Source: Medicago truncatula
Lineage: Eukaryota > Streptophyta > Magnoliopsida > Fabales > Fabaceae
Assembly: GCF_003473485.1 (NCBI RefSeq)
Contig: NC_053044.1
Location: 54,786,091-54,850,090, forward strand
Length of the DNA stretch: 64,000 nucleotides
Reading direction: 5' to 3'
Shown here: one piece after another, positions 22,869 to 34,178 of the stretch
Layout of the letters: each line of letters begins with the position of its first letter
How positions within the stretch are numbered: position 1 is the stretch's first letter
Notes under the pieces: model-generated
Database searches by the model: none
Told to the model about the DNA's origin: nothing
The model's input: only the letters and a program-made list of their open reading frames with translations
Translations under genes and position numbers: made by a program

Positions 22869-23259
22869 GTCATTCATCCAAAGTATGGATATTTTCTAGC
22901 TAATTGTCTAAGAAAAATAAATGGTACTAACAAAGTCTACATGAGATCAATAATTTACCACACGATAGAATCACGCACTTGCATCATATATATCCTGTTT
23001 TTGGTGTTATTGTCGGGGAACTTTGATTGACATTAATTTGTTTTCCTGTATCGAATAGACTAAATTCTTTTTTTTTTTATTTATTTGTTGTTGATTGCTT
23101 TTCTTTGTTGGTTACGTAGAGTTCAAAGTCTTGGGGCAGTTGTTAAAACAATATCCGAGATAAAGAATTTATCCATCAACGACGAAGACAACAATCGATA
23201 AATTTTCATATGGTTGAAAATCATCACTTACAATATATAAAAAGAAGATACAATCAAAA
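22869..23259. other. Intergenic sequence
   Basis: No gene or repeat structure recognised. Confidence 0.4.
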
Positions 23260-23268
23260 TTACTTAAC

Positions 23269-24131
23269 GGTGGCATTTAGCATGGGAAAAGGAAGTTGTT
23301 TTCCACCATAGGAAAGTCATTTTTAACCATTAGATCTACAATCTTGTCATACACTCTCAACACTATATTTTTGTCACTATCTTCCACTACCATCTCTTTC
23401 ATTCATCCTCCACAAACCCATAACCAGCAACTCATCAAAACCACCGTCCCAACTCTTTATTGTTAATTTATTTAATTTCCCTTGTCTCTCCTTCATCCTT
23501 ATTTTATTTTCTTTGATGCAATGTATTAATCCAAATCTAAAACATTTCTCATGGTTTTGATTGTTTATTATTATATATGAAGTGGATATCAGATTTGGAG
23601 CAATCTAAGCTTCCCTTCCATTATTAGACCACAAATCTAACCTCTGCATTTGTATTTGTGTTGAGTGCTGAGGCAACTAACCTAACCTGACTGCACGAAT
23701 ACATATTTTTTTCTTCCAAAAGAAATTAGTCACAATAGTGTGTGAATTTGTATGCTAACTTGTGTAAATTTTTATATGTTCCTTCTATTATTCAAGACCC
23801 AACTGTTCCGTCAGCCAGAGGTTGAGAATATATTTTCCTCAAATCAAACAATTTGTTCCTATATAGTGTCCTGCAAGGATTGATTACTTTGAATTGCAAA
23901 AAGTAAGTTCATGGAATATTGATTGTTAAAATTTTGAATCTGATTGGTAAAAACTATAGTTCTCATGGTGTTGCTGGTGGTGGGTTGGTGGGGATGAAGG
24001 AGAGAGATGGTAGTGGAAGATAGTGACAAAAATATAGTGTTGAGAGTGTATGATAAGATTGTAGATTTAATGGTTCAAATTGACTTTCCCATGGTGGGAA
24101 ACAATTCCCCTTTCTCATGCTAAACCCCACC
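23269..24131. mobile_element. Mutator-type element, 863 bp, exact 9-bp TSD
   Basis: Long inverted arms (left GGTGGCATTTAGCATGGGAA; right ends TTTCTCATGCTAAACCCCACC in imperfect complement) extend about 180 bp inward. They are flanked by a perfect 9-bp duplication, TTACTTAAC, at 23260-23268 and 24132-24140. No transposase. The ~450-bp core is not obviously repetitive and could be captured sequence, but I do not recognise it. Confidence 0.88.
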
Positions 24132-24269
24132 TTACTTAACTATTCGTATCTAATTTTCTTCCAAATTTTTTCCTTTACAACTATAGAGTTATTTTTGTTG
24201 AATCCACTATCAAAATCCATTTTATTAAAACCCACTTTCTCACCTTTTTTATTTAATATTAAACTTTTC

Positions 24270-24400
24270 TCTCTCATCTTTCTTTATTTATAATAATAAA
24301 TTTTTCTTCTCTTCTTTATTTTTTTAATAATAAACTTTTCTCTCACGTTTATTTTTTAATAATAAACTTTTCTCTCTCAATCTCACTCTCCTCTTTTATC
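24270..24400. repeat. Degenerate short repeats of ATAATAAACTTTTCTCTC
   Basis: Three to four imperfect copies lie in a row, non-coding and pyrimidine-rich. Probably slippage-derived. Confidence 0.6.
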
Positions 24401-24539
24401 TTTTTCTTACCAGCTTTCTTCATTTTTCATTTTCTCTCTTCATTTTCAACTCCATTTTCTCTACTAATTTTCAATTCGGTTTTACTAACAAGTTTTTTTT
24501 ATAGGGAAAACTAACAAGTGTTGTTGTTATAGCATAATA

Positions 24540-25371
24540 TGATTTTCTATTTTACGATAACACTATTATATAATACGTTAATTATGTTTTTTTTCACGGG
24601 ATACATATTAATATTTTTCACACTCAAACATATTAGTAAATAAAATCTATGATTATTTTTATTTATTAGCTTTTTTAATATCGTCAATACTAAAACAAGA
24701 ACAATATTATAATATATTATGATTAATCATACTTCAATTTTTTCCATTTTTTTTAAATGTATCACTAAAAAAACCATTGAAGTGTCCAATTGTAACACGG
24801 GACCCATTTTAGTAACTACAACGAGTGATCAGTTTTAATTAGTATTTTTTAAATATCTCTATTTAAACACCGCGGCTGTCTAAATTTTATTAATATATTA
24901 ATAAAATATATGTGGGTGTATGAACTATATATTAATAAAATATATATGTGAGTATATATTTGTTTAACGGCAATATATTAGTATATTCTTATTTCTGAAA
25001 TCTAAAGGAAACTAAATATTGATAAATATATATGAGTGTATGGATTATATATTAATAAAAATATATCTCACTATATGTTTTTATACGGGAATAAGTATAT
25101 GTTTATTTGTGAAATGTATTTTCATTTTTTTTTAATATCGTCAATACTAAAACAAACAAAATAATATTATGATTGATCATACTTCAACTTTTTCCGTTTT
25201 TTTAAATGTATCAATAAAAAACCCGTTGGAGTGTACAATTGTAACACGGGACCCATTTTAATAACTATAACGAGTGATTAGTTTTAATTAGTATTTTTTA
25301 ATCTTTCAAAAAAAATTAGTATTTTTTAATATCTTTATTTAAACACCGTGACTGCCTAACTTTTATTAATA
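24540..25371. repeat. ~450-bp tandem repeat, left part
   Basis: The same block of words recurs in order: a TTTTTAATATCGTCAATACT segment at about 24672 and again at about 25130; CATACTTCAA...TTTTTCC; TTGTAACACGGGACCCATTT; then TTTATTAATA. After the Helitron the repeat resumes at 27827 and ends near 28250. This is one degenerate tandem array of 2 to 3 units split by an insertion. Confidence 0.75.
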
Positions 25372-27826
25372 TCTATACCTATTAATAAAGGCAATACTTT
25401 TGGGTTTGGTGTAGCCTATTTTGCATTCCAATTTTATCCTCTAACTTCCACTTATTATGTAATTTTCAATTTTAACAGTTTTTTTTTAAATGAAAAGGTA
25501 GCAGTTTTTTTTTTTATGAAAGACAACAATTTTTTTTTTAATTGAATCAAAGAGAGCACATTCATATCAACTTCCAAAAAATCCCCTCTTAACACAGATT
25601 TTTATTCAACTTTAACTTTTCATCAAACCACTAGGATTCATGGCAATTTACTATCCCAAACTTGGGGGTGGTACAAGAAAGGGTACTAAATACTGTTTCT
25701 ATCTTTTCCTCCCATTATCTACTCAGAAACATTATTTCCTATTCACATCACTTTAAAATTAAATTGGTGAATGTACCAAAAAAAAAAAAAAAAAAAAAAA
25801 TTGGTGAAATGGAAAGAGATTGCTTCAAGAGAAATCAAAATCATTGAAGAATAGTGAATATCAAAGTGAGTGGAAAGCATCATTGCAAACAAAGGTATCT
25901 AAATTTATATCATAGAGGAGATCATTATTTGATTAGATCATTATCCATCTGTAGCATATATAAACCCAAAGCATTGTTTTGATGTAACCTATTTTACTTC
26001 CCATTTTACTATAAACTAAAATGTTATTGTTGCTATTAATAAATCAATCCCACTTAGAATTGAGCAGTTTTATGCGGTTCCACAATTTTTCCCAAGAGAG
26101 ACAAACAATTGAAGGAGCATCCAGGTTAGAAGTTTTTATAATTTGTTTGAATTTTTTCTATTAATTAAACTCTGTAGAATTTTGACTGTATGTTTCACTC
26201 TCAATTTCAATTTATTTTAATTAACGTTTTCATTCTAATGTTGCAATACACTCTCATTTGCTGGTTGCACAACCTCACTTGATGGCGGATTGTACAAGAA
26301 CAACCAAAAGGATGCAATTACTTAAGAACTAAGACTACCGTGGACACATATATAGTAGAAGTGGCTTCATAGATGTTTTATTTTATAGTGTTTTTTTTCC
26401 TTATATGCATTTGAATTCCTCGGCAACGAATTACATTACCATCATGAATGTGTTTTTTTGGTTAATCCTCTAGGTGCAACAGTTAGAGTATGTATCTGCA
26501 AGTTATGCTTTGATGAGTTCTTATGTTAATTTTATTTTTTAATAATAATGGTGTTCTTTTTTATCCATAGGGGCTCTCTACCTCTTGCAATAGTGATTGA
26601 TGGTCCTGATATGCTTCCTAAAATTTTGTGCTATTTTAGAGTATGTTCTATATCCTGATTTTGTATCTTTGCATAAATATGTATGTGATTTGTACAAAAA
26701 AAAAATAGAGAACAATGAATGTCTAAAGCATTCAAATGTCTATACTTTGGCGACAGACAGTGGTGGCGAAGAAGAAAAAATTCATATCAAATTGGAAATA
26801 AAAAAAAAAATATCAGAGAAAATATAATTGAGGTATATACATGAATCAAAGCGAGGGTCATTGTCTTGATTATATTTTCTGGTACATATTTACAAAAATT
26901 ATTTTCTTTATTAGTCTTTCATTTCCTTCATCAACATTTAATGGAAGAGGGATGTCCAATATATGTTTGTTAGATGATATTTATCTGAATTGTTGTCATT
27001 CTATTTGTATTATATTTTTCAAAGAAAAAAAAACTCTGAAAAAACAAGAGACGACGAAGATGGAAGAGGAATTCCACATGCATGCCGCAACCGAAGAATG
27101 TAATAAAGCATGTCACACTTGACACTCCACCGCCAGGGTACCTTACACCTATGACGAGTCTACGCTATAAAACGTCGAAAGGAAAGCTGCACACAACCCA
27201 GTACATCCATCAGTAAGCCAACATGGAAAAGAGATTCATTCCATCCTTTTTAATTTAATATTTCTATTTCTTTTGTGGACATTGAGAGTGTGGTGTCAAT
27301 TGAGACGATGAACGCATCTTACACTTTGATGGTGAACTCTATATTTAACAAGTTTGATTCATGAATTGAAGAATGCTAGGTTTTTTGAATCAAAGAGGGA
27401 AGTAGTAGAATAAGCAAGCTTGAAAAAGAGGGCACAAGAAAGATCAAAGTACCAAGAGATGGTGCAAACAATATAGAAACAAAGCCACATAGTGGGATGA
27501 AAAGATCAAGTAGTACAAGGATGAATATACATTCTCAAGTATTATGACACACAATTTGGAAAAGTCCATAAATTATGGTTACCATTTTTGTTTGTTTAAG
27601 TCACTCGAGAAATTTGCGGCCTTTATGATTTTTGTATGGTGTTGTTGTAATATATAAATAAGTGTAATATATTATTTTATTTGTAGGTTCATGAAAAATA
27701 TATAAATTACATGCAAACTTAAAACAAAATCAATATTTTAACAAGAAATATAGTCAAGTCTATAAACACATTAGCACAGTAGAAAGAGCGGACAGACGGG
27801 CACGAGAATGCCCATCTGGACGCTAG
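25372..27826 (+). mobile_element. Helitron, 2455 bp
   Basis: The 5' end TCTATACCTATTAATAAAGG is the typical plant Helitron start (TC) after an A. The 3' end has a hairpin (AGACGGGCA, loop, TGCCCATCT) followed by GGACG and terminal CTAG, then T. The flanks read straight across as host tandem repeat (...TTTATTAATA / TATTAATAAAG...), showing simple insertion between A and T with no duplication. No Rep/helicase was seen, so it is non-autonomous. The interior holds several exon-like open stretches (for example near 26600-27120) that I do not recognise. Confidence 0.88.
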
Positions 27827-27940
27827 TATTAATAAAGTATATGTTGGTGTATGGATTATATATTAATAAAAAATATATACGAGTATATGTTTGTTTTACG
27901 GGAATATATTAGTATATTCTTATTTCTGAAATCTAATGAG

Positions 27941-27994
<54 letters not shown>

Positions 27995-28260
27995 ATAGAA
28001 TATATATGAGTGTATGGACTATCTATTAACAAAAATATATCTCACTGTATTTTTTTTTTAAAGGAATATGTAAGCATATGTTTATTTATGAAATATATTT
28101 TACGATAACAATATTATATAATACATTAATTATGATTTTTCACACTAAAATATATTAGTAAATAAAAACTATGATTATTTTCATTTATTAGCTTTTTTTG
28201 GTTACTATTTATTAGATTTTTTAATATCGTCAATACTAAAATTTAATATATATTTGTTCA
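27827..28260. repeat. ~450-bp tandem repeat, right part
   Basis: Continuation of the host repeat interrupted by the Helitron, including GGGAATATATTAGTATATTC (copy near 24970) and TTTTTAATATCGTCAATACT near 28212. It contains an (AT)n microsatellite at about 27945-27992. Confidence 0.75.
27945..27992. repeat. (AT)n microsatellite
   Basis: About 23 uninterrupted AT dinucleotides at a position where the sister repeat unit has only a short AT stretch. Confidence 0.95.
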
Positions 28261-28281
28261 TATTAAAATTTAATTATTTTA

Positions 28282-28414
28282 TCCCCGTGAGCTTAACTCA
28301 GTTGGTAGGGATATCACATTTTATATGCAGGGGCCGGGGTTCGAACCCTGGACACTTCACTTCTCGACAATTAAATTGTGTGAGCTCTAGTCACTAAGCT
28401 ACTTGACAAAAAAA
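28282..28414 (+). mobile_element. tRNA-derived SINE, best-preserved copy
   Basis: It has an A box (TTAACTCAGTTGG), a B box (GGGGTTCGAACCCTG), a body ending CTACTTGACAAAAAAA and an exact 11-bp duplication, TAATTATTTTA, at 28271-28281 and 28415-28425. Confidence 0.92.
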
Positions 28415-28519
28415 TAATTATTTTATAATTTTTCATTACTGCCGATCAATATATACATTATTATGCTTTAAATATTTTACATATTTTCACTATGGACAAA
28501 AAAAAAATCATTATGCCAA

Positions 28520-28621
28520 GCGCAGTCGAGACGCGACACGCGATGGAGCTGCGACAATACAGTGCGGGGAAGCCGCGCTACCCGTGCTGTAGCACGGGCA
28601 CAGCACGGGTATCTCGACTAG
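28520..28621 (+). mobile_element. 3' terminus of a second Helitron
   Basis: A GC-rich end has a 10-bp stem, CCCGTGCTGT (28581-28590) with ACAGCACGGG (28600-28609), then TATCTCGA and CTAG at 28618-28621 followed by T. This is the canonical Helitron 3' end. The sequence to its right is Gypsy gag remnant, so the insertion was into that retroelement. The 5' end was not located. Confidence 0.75.
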
Positions 28622-28944
28622 TAAAACTTTAAAAGATTATGCATCTTCTAATGCTACAAAGTCGCACTTTGGCACTGCATGCCCGACAGTGAAGTTGAAA
28701 AATTTTGACCTTAAATCTTCCTTTTATGTTGTCCAACAAACTCAATTTTCGAGTTTGCCAACGGATGATCCAAACCTCCATTTGCCAATTTTTCTTGAAT
28801 ATTGTGATACATCGAAAATGAATAGCCTGATGATGCCATAGGACAAAGACTCTTCCTTTTTTTTACCAAGGTTTCACTACATTTGTTGCCTTATGATGCC
28901 ATCGCTACACGAGATCAAATGCAACAAGCATTCATTGACAAATA

Positions 28945-29265
28945 TCATCCGTCCCAAAATATAAGCAAAAAAATCTCATATTCTTTGTCTTAAAATATAA
29001 GCAAAAAAGACCAACTTTTATGTTATTCTTATGTTTTTTTTCAAACAAATCATCTTTTCTAATGTAAAATTAAATGCAAATTACATTCAATTTGTTCTTC
29101 TTTTTATTTTCTCCATAATTTTTAACCAATGAAAATTATTTTTACATCTTTCCATGAAATTTATTCTAAGAAGAACACAAAAAATTATACCTCAAATCAC
29201 TAAATGTTAGTTTTTTTAATAAGCGTAAATTAGTGTTTTTTGCTTATAAATTAGGACGGAGGGAG
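28945..29265. mobile_element. Stowaway MITE inside the Gypsy gag
   Basis: Left CATCCGTCCCAAAATATAAG and right ATTAGGACGGAGGGAG are inverted; TA flanks at 28943-28944 and 29266-29267. It interrupts the gag codons after ...FIDKYHP. Confidence 0.85.
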
Positions 29266-29921
29266 TATTTCCTTTCATAAACATCTTAATTACGAAATAA
29301 ATAACAGGTTTTTTCTAAAAAAGAGAGAGAGAGTCATTGTATGCGGCATATGAGCATTTCAAAGAAATGTTAAGGCTGTGTCCTCACCGTGCGTTTGAAA
29401 ATTGATTAATTGTTCATAATTTCTACAATGGGATGTATTACATAACAAGGACGGTGGTTGATGCTCTCCAGGGATAAGCTTTGATGAATAAGAATATAGA
29501 AGTCGGTCGTGCTCTTAGACCATCCCCAATGATTTTTACCATTCAACACCACTTTTTCAATTCCCAACACTCCACATCATTTTCTCTCTCTTATTCAACA
29601 CTCATTCAACTTTTACCATCTCCAATGGTTTTTCATTCAACACTTTACCCCACCACTTTTTATTTCTTATTCTTATTTAATTTTTGTTTTTATAATTACA
29701 TAAAATTATCGATTATAGTTAAATTAAAATAATACAATTAACTATTTATTTTTTAGTATTTTTGGAAGAAAAAAAATTGTAAAATAATTTATTTTTATTT
29801 TCTTAATTTAAAATGCAAGTACAACAAACTAAGCACGCGACACACAAATAACTTAAAATGCAATACAACAAACTAAGCATAAAACACACAAGTAATTTAT
29901 TTAGTACGATACAAATCATCT

Positions 29922-31202
29922 TCAATCGCGATACATTCCAAACTTTGTCCATATGTGTTTCACTAGATCTGCTTGTAATTCGTGATAAACATCTGGATCA
30001 CGCAACTCGGATCTAACACGCACATGATTTGCAAAAGCTGGTAACACCTCGGTCGAGTATGGTTGCGATGTACGTGATCCACTTCCCGCTGGTTGCTCAA
30101 AATCGGTCCAACGTTGAGCATATGTATCTCGTTCATCCTCAACAATCATATTATGTAATATGATGCATGACCTCATGATGATACCCAAATCGGCTATGTC
30201 CCACAAGCGAGCTGGTTCACGGATGATTTTAAATCGAGCTTGAAGCACTCCAAAAGCACGTTCGATGTCTTTCCGACATCCCTCTTGATGTTTTGCAAAT
30301 AACTTATCGGGTTCAATTTGAGGAAGTCTAATTGATTTGACGAAAGTTGGATACGAAGGGTAGATACCATCAGCTAGGTAGTATGTCATATTATAGGGAC
30401 GTTGATTCACAAAGTAATTCACCCTCGGAGCCTTTCCCTGTTCCACATCATCAAACACTGGTGATCGGTCTAGAACGTTTATATCGTTCAACGTTCCCGA
30501 ACATCCGAAAAAGGCATGTCAGATCCATAGATCATGAGACGCAACTGCTTCCAGAATAACTGTGGTGGTTCCCTTATCCCCCCTGGTAAATTGACCTTCC
30601 CATGCTTTGGGACAATTTTTCCACTCCCAGTGCATGCAGTCAATATTGCCGATCATCCCTGGGAACCCCCGCATTTCACTAACATGTAGTATTCTTTGCA
30701 GGTCATCTTGGGTTGGTGCTCTCAAATACACTTCCTCATAGAGTCGTATGATTCCTTTGCAGAATCTAAGTAAGCATTCCAATGTTGTACTACTTCCTAT
30801 TTTGATGTATTCATCGACCGCATCTGCTGCCACACCATATGCTAACATTCGCATTGCTGTGGTACATTTTGCTAACGGTGATATACCTTCTTTATTGGCT
30901 GCATCAATTCGTTGGGTGAAGTAGTTATCACTACTTGAAAGATCTCCAACGTTTCGAAGGAAAACATGTTTTTGCATCCGGTACCGACGACGAAACATTG
31001 CATCGTCGTATGTAGGCTCATTGGCAAAGTAGTCGTCAATTAGTCTTTGGTTTGCCGCTGCATGATCTCTATTGAAATATTTTCTAGTACGAGATGCGCT
31101 ACCTTCCTCTAGTTTTTTTCGACGCTGAATAAATCGGTTGACGATATAAGTGTCTTCAACATCACGTTTTTGGAAGTAGGCTTCGATATCATAAGGGTCC
31201 AT
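29922..31202 (-). pseudogene. PIF/Harbinger DDE transposase with one internal stop
   Basis: Starting at MDPYDIEAYFQKRDVEDTYI, the frame is 426 codons long and broken only at codon 228 by TGA (30519-30521), where the family has Trp (SHDLWI-W-HAFFG). The frame is the same on both sides, so this is a TGG-to-TGA type substitution, not a frameshift. Catalytic residues are visible: D188 in GNIDCMHWEW, D240 in GTLNDINVLD, and E314 in KDIERAFGVLQARF, with the LADGIYP motif between. It matches the plant transposon DDE_Tnp_4 / Plant_tran family. The role would be cut-and-paste excision together with ORF1. As it stands it is interrupted unless read through. Confidence 0.92.
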
Positions 31203-31516
31203 CGATAGTTTTTTGGAAGTAGATATGAATGAGATTTGTGAAATTGGAAGTAGATATGAGTCCCTATATATAAGCACATTGTGTGGTGGACATTGACGGA
31301 TTCGAAATAAGTTATTGTAGGTAAAATAATGGCCACATAGTCTGCATAATTATTAAAGCAAATAGTAGGTGAAATAATGGCCACATAGTGTGCATAATTA
31401 TTAAAGCAAATAGTAGGTGAAATAAGTCACGAGGGACTAGACAACACTGACAATTATTAAAGTAAACATTGGGAACTAGACAACATGACAATTTTGACCG
31501 AATACAAACAAATTTT

Positions 31517-32578
31517 TCAAAACAGCTCACGCTCCAAGTTTTCCAACAGCTCTTCAGAAGTTAACTTTAGATACATTTTCATTTTCTTCAATCTGTTTTT
31601 CTCCTGTTGCACCTTGGTGTACTCTTTCAAATGTTCAATCTCTCTATCCTTGATTTCTTTGAATTGAACCCACTCCTTTTCCACCTCCTCCAAGCCAGCA
31701 ACATCCTTACTTTTCTTTTTACCTTTTTTTTTAGCTGCCTCCCTACCCATTGGACGAGCACTAGATCCTACAGAGTCCTCGTGAGATCTCTTAGATCCAC
31801 TACTTCCTGACCCAACATTTCCTCCCATCTGACTACCATAACGTGGTTGATCACGGAGAGCGTGCCATTCTTCATTCAAAGTAAATTGAATATTCTTTCC
31901 ACATGCAAATAATTTATGCGCTTTTGTCAAAACATCATTTTCCGACCAACCGCTTCCTTGCATACGCTTAGCGCTTTCATAAGCACCAATCCATTTATTT
32001 ATTATTTTGTTCATATAATTAAAACGGTTTCGGCAGGCAACTAGATCGCGCGGAGAATCGAATGAGCAATACTCAGCAATTTTACCCCAATATGTTTCTC
32101 CTCTCTGGTTTCTTCCGACAACACTGCTTGTTCCATATTTAATCCATGCACTAATTAGAACCAAATTTTGTTGAGTGTTCCATGCTGGTTCCTTACTTCT
32201 CTTGCTCTTAGGAGTTGAATCTTCTGGAGTGACTTCATCAGCAACTGCCATGCCACCAGGAGTTATTTGTGTTGAAAATTCAGGATATTGAGTTGCACCA
32301 ACACTAGGAAATTTTTCATTCCCCATTGGCATATAACCATTAAACGGGGGTGTTTGAGATGGATATCTCACCATAGATCCATAATATGGATGAAAGTTTG
32401 GAACAGAGGATGACTGATTGAAATTTGGTGGAAAACCAAAATTAGGTACGTTTTGATGTATGTTTTGAGGACGTTGGTTATAAAATTGATTTGGATTTGG
32501 ATAATTGTTGGGATTTTCGTAGTTATATGGGTAATTAGAAAATTTTTGGGTGTTGAGATGGTTATTATTGGGATCCAT
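31517..32578 (-). CDS. PIF/Harbinger ORF1, Myb/SANT-like DNA-binding protein
   Basis: An intact 353-residue frame starting MDPNNNHLNTQKFSNYPYNY. The first ~120 residues are low-complexity Asn/Pro/Tyr. A Myb/SANT-like domain follows (about residues 130-205: PAWNTQQNLVLISAWIKYGT, WGKIAEYC, CRNRFNYMNKIINKWIGAYE). After that comes a NAM-associated C-terminal region with a basic Lys-rich patch (AAKKKGKKKSKD) and a coiled coil (EKEWVQFKEIKDREIEHLKE). Harbinger ORF1 proteins bind the element ends and bring the transposase into the nucleus. It lies upstream of the transposase in the same orientation within the terminal repeats. No break was seen. Confidence 0.9.
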   Translation of the reverse strand: MDPNNNHLNTQKFSNYPYNYENPNNYPNPNQFYNQRPQNIHQNVPNFGFPPNFNQSSSVPNFHPYYGSMVRYPSQTPPFNGYMPMGNEKFPSVGATQYPEFSTQITPGGMAVADEVTPEDSTPKSKRSKEPAWNTQQNLVLISAWIKYGTSSVVGRNQRGETYWGKIAEYCSFDSPRDLVACRNRFNYMNKIINKWIGAYESAKRMQGSGWSENDVLTKAHKLFACGKNIQFTLNEEWHALRDQPRYGSQMGGNVGSGSSGSKRSHEDSVGSSARPMGREAAKKKGKKKSKDVAGLEEVEKEWVQFKEIKDREIEHLKEYTKVQQEKNRLKKMKMYLKLTSEELLENLERELF

Positions 32579-33658
32579 TTCACAAAAAATAAGATTAAAA
32601 CTTCACTTAGTTTGCTAATAGAAAGATAATAATAAGATGAAGATAGTGAAAAACTTGGTTTTTTTTTTCTGTGTCCAAATCAAATGATCTAAGTCTCTAT
32701 TTATAGAGGAAAAAAAATCATGAATTTTGGTATTTTTTTATTTTTAAAATTAATTTACAACGAAATAATTGAGGTCAAATTATTAAAATGATAAGAATCT
32801 GGACAACCAATTAAAACGCGCCACGTGTCATTATCTATCCAAAAAGCAATTCTCTCTCCGACCCTCTGACTGCTCACGCGCCTTGTTGGCGCGTGTGATG
32901 CACGCGCCCGTTTTGGGCCAATTTCCATGCGCCGCGTGGCTGGCCTGGCAGTGTTAATTGATGTTGAATGTATTCACCCTCTCTCTCTTCTATTCCCTCA
33001 TTCAACACACATTAAACACATCATTGGAGGCAAAATTGGTGTTGAATGGCACATTAAATAAACCATTGGAGATGGTCTTATAGATGAAACGAAACAACCA
33101 ATACCAATTGACGATTGATCGAGCGACACGACTCACGAAAAGGGTAGTGTATGGTATAGATCCTTTAAGCCATATTTCCATCAAGGTTGATGAAATAGAC
33201 CCTACTAATATTGTTGTTTATAATAGTAAATCTGTTTTTTGTGGTATTGCGGTTGATTGTAAAGTTGGAGTAAAATTAAGGCTTCAACCAAGAGAGTGTT
33301 GACCATCTTAACAACTCTTAAATAGTAAATCTGTTTTCAAACACTTACCGTTCGGAATGAAGCAATCATCAAAATTTTTCTTACAAAAACCCTTCATCGT
33401 ACCAATTTTCTTAACAAATGTAGAATCGTACGAGTTCAGAAAAGGTTTTTAACAATCCACAAAAGTCCGATTTAGAATTAATGCCCGAAATTTTATGCTA
33501 GCTCAAGATAAACAAAATACGAAGAAGAATATGAACATTGATAGAATAATGGACATTCTTTGATAAAAATGAAAATACGAAAAAGATAATAGGAATTGAT
33601 AAACCGTGGATTTTTAACCTTTCAAAATAATTAAACCACTTCTTTCATAAAAACAAAA

Positions 33659-34041
33659 GGTTTAAATGTGTCATTGGTCCCTGCACTTTAATCAGATTTT
33701 GATATTGGTTCCTGCACTTTTTTTTGTTTGGCATTGGTCCCTGCACTTTGTAAAAATATTGGTATTGGTCCCTCTGTTAACTTTCTGTTAAAAAAAAAAA
33801 CACAAAACCAACGGAGTGCCACGTGGCCCAATCATTTCACGCCACGTGACACCAATATCAATATTTTTACAAAGTGCAGGGACCAATACCAATAGTTTTG
33901 TGTTTTTTTTTAACAGAAAGGTAACAGAGGGAACGATATCAATATTTTTACAAAGTGCAGGACCAATTCCAAACAAAAAAAAGTGTAGGAACCAATGCCA
34001 AAATCCAATGAAAGTGCAAGAATTAAAGACATATTTAAACC
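33659..34041. mobile_element. Mutator-type MITE, 383 bp
   Basis: Left GGTTTAAATGTGTCATTGGT and right ends AAAGACATATTTAAACC, with arms of about 180 bp containing repeated GGTCCCTGCACTTT words. The 9-bp flanks AAAACAAAA (33650-33658 and 34042-34050) are identical, though low in complexity. The core contains ACGTGGC/GCCACGTG words. It lies about 540 bp upstream of the kinase gene. Confidence 0.82.
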
Positions 34042-34158
34042 AAAACAAAATTGAACTACTAACCCCTGCATACCATTTGACCCTCTTAAATTAGACTAAA
34101 CAAAGATCTTTATCGAATGCCAAAAGATTTTTTTATCTAAAAAATATTTTTAAAATCA

Positions 34159-34178
34159 TAATCCTAATCCTAATCCTA
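34159..34178. repeat. Short CCTAAT repeat
   Basis: AATCCTAATCCTAATCCTAA is a short hexamer run, not a telomere array; it lies in the kinase promoter region. Confidence 0.7.

Larger units (their letters stand above)
29518..33077 (-). mobile_element. PIF/Harbinger transposon, two-gene, 3560 bp
   Basis: The ends are inverted (left GACCATCCCCAATG; right CATTGGAGATGGTC) and flanked by TTA at 29515-29517 and 33078-33080, the PIF/Harbinger target duplication. Both element genes are present on the minus strand: a Myb/SANT-like ORF1 protein (31517-32578) and a DDE transposase (29922-31202). Removing the element joins ...GRAL with IDET in the gag frame, confirming the boundaries. A CG-rich patch (about 32815-32960) lies near the ORF1-side end. 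Apart from one nonsense codon it looks complete and young. Confidence 0.93.
28640..33300 (+). pseudogene. Gypsy-type gag remnant, split by two insertions
   Basis: Three separated segments together read as a plant Gypsy gag. First, about 28640-28944: NFDLKSSFYVVQQTQFSSLP, DDPNLHLPIFLEYCDTSKMN, and RDQMQQAFIDKYHP. Second, 29320-29517: YAAYEHFKEMLRLCPHRAFE, then NFYNGMYY, and MNKNIEVGRAL. Third, from 33081: DETKQPIPIDD onward to about 33300. The breaks fall exactly at a Stowaway MITE (28945-29265) and a PIF/Harbinger element (29518-33077). Stops and frameshifts within segments show it was already decaying. No LTRs were recognised. Confidence 0.75.

Noticed and set aside
26597-27122. Two open frames inside the Helitron as genes
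   Set aside because: Short, Lys/Ile-rich and unrecognised; they may contain captured exon pieces, but a gene call is not supported.
28282-28414. tRNA gene
   Set aside because: The A and B boxes resemble a tRNA, but there is no foldable cloverleaf with anticodon arm and acceptor stem. The body is shared with nine other copies and has an A tail and TSD, so it is a SINE. The same applies at 2359, 5110, 14381 and 55945.
34159-34178. Telomere or interstitial telomeric array
   Set aside because: Only three CCTAAT hexamers; the plant telomere unit is CCCTAAA.
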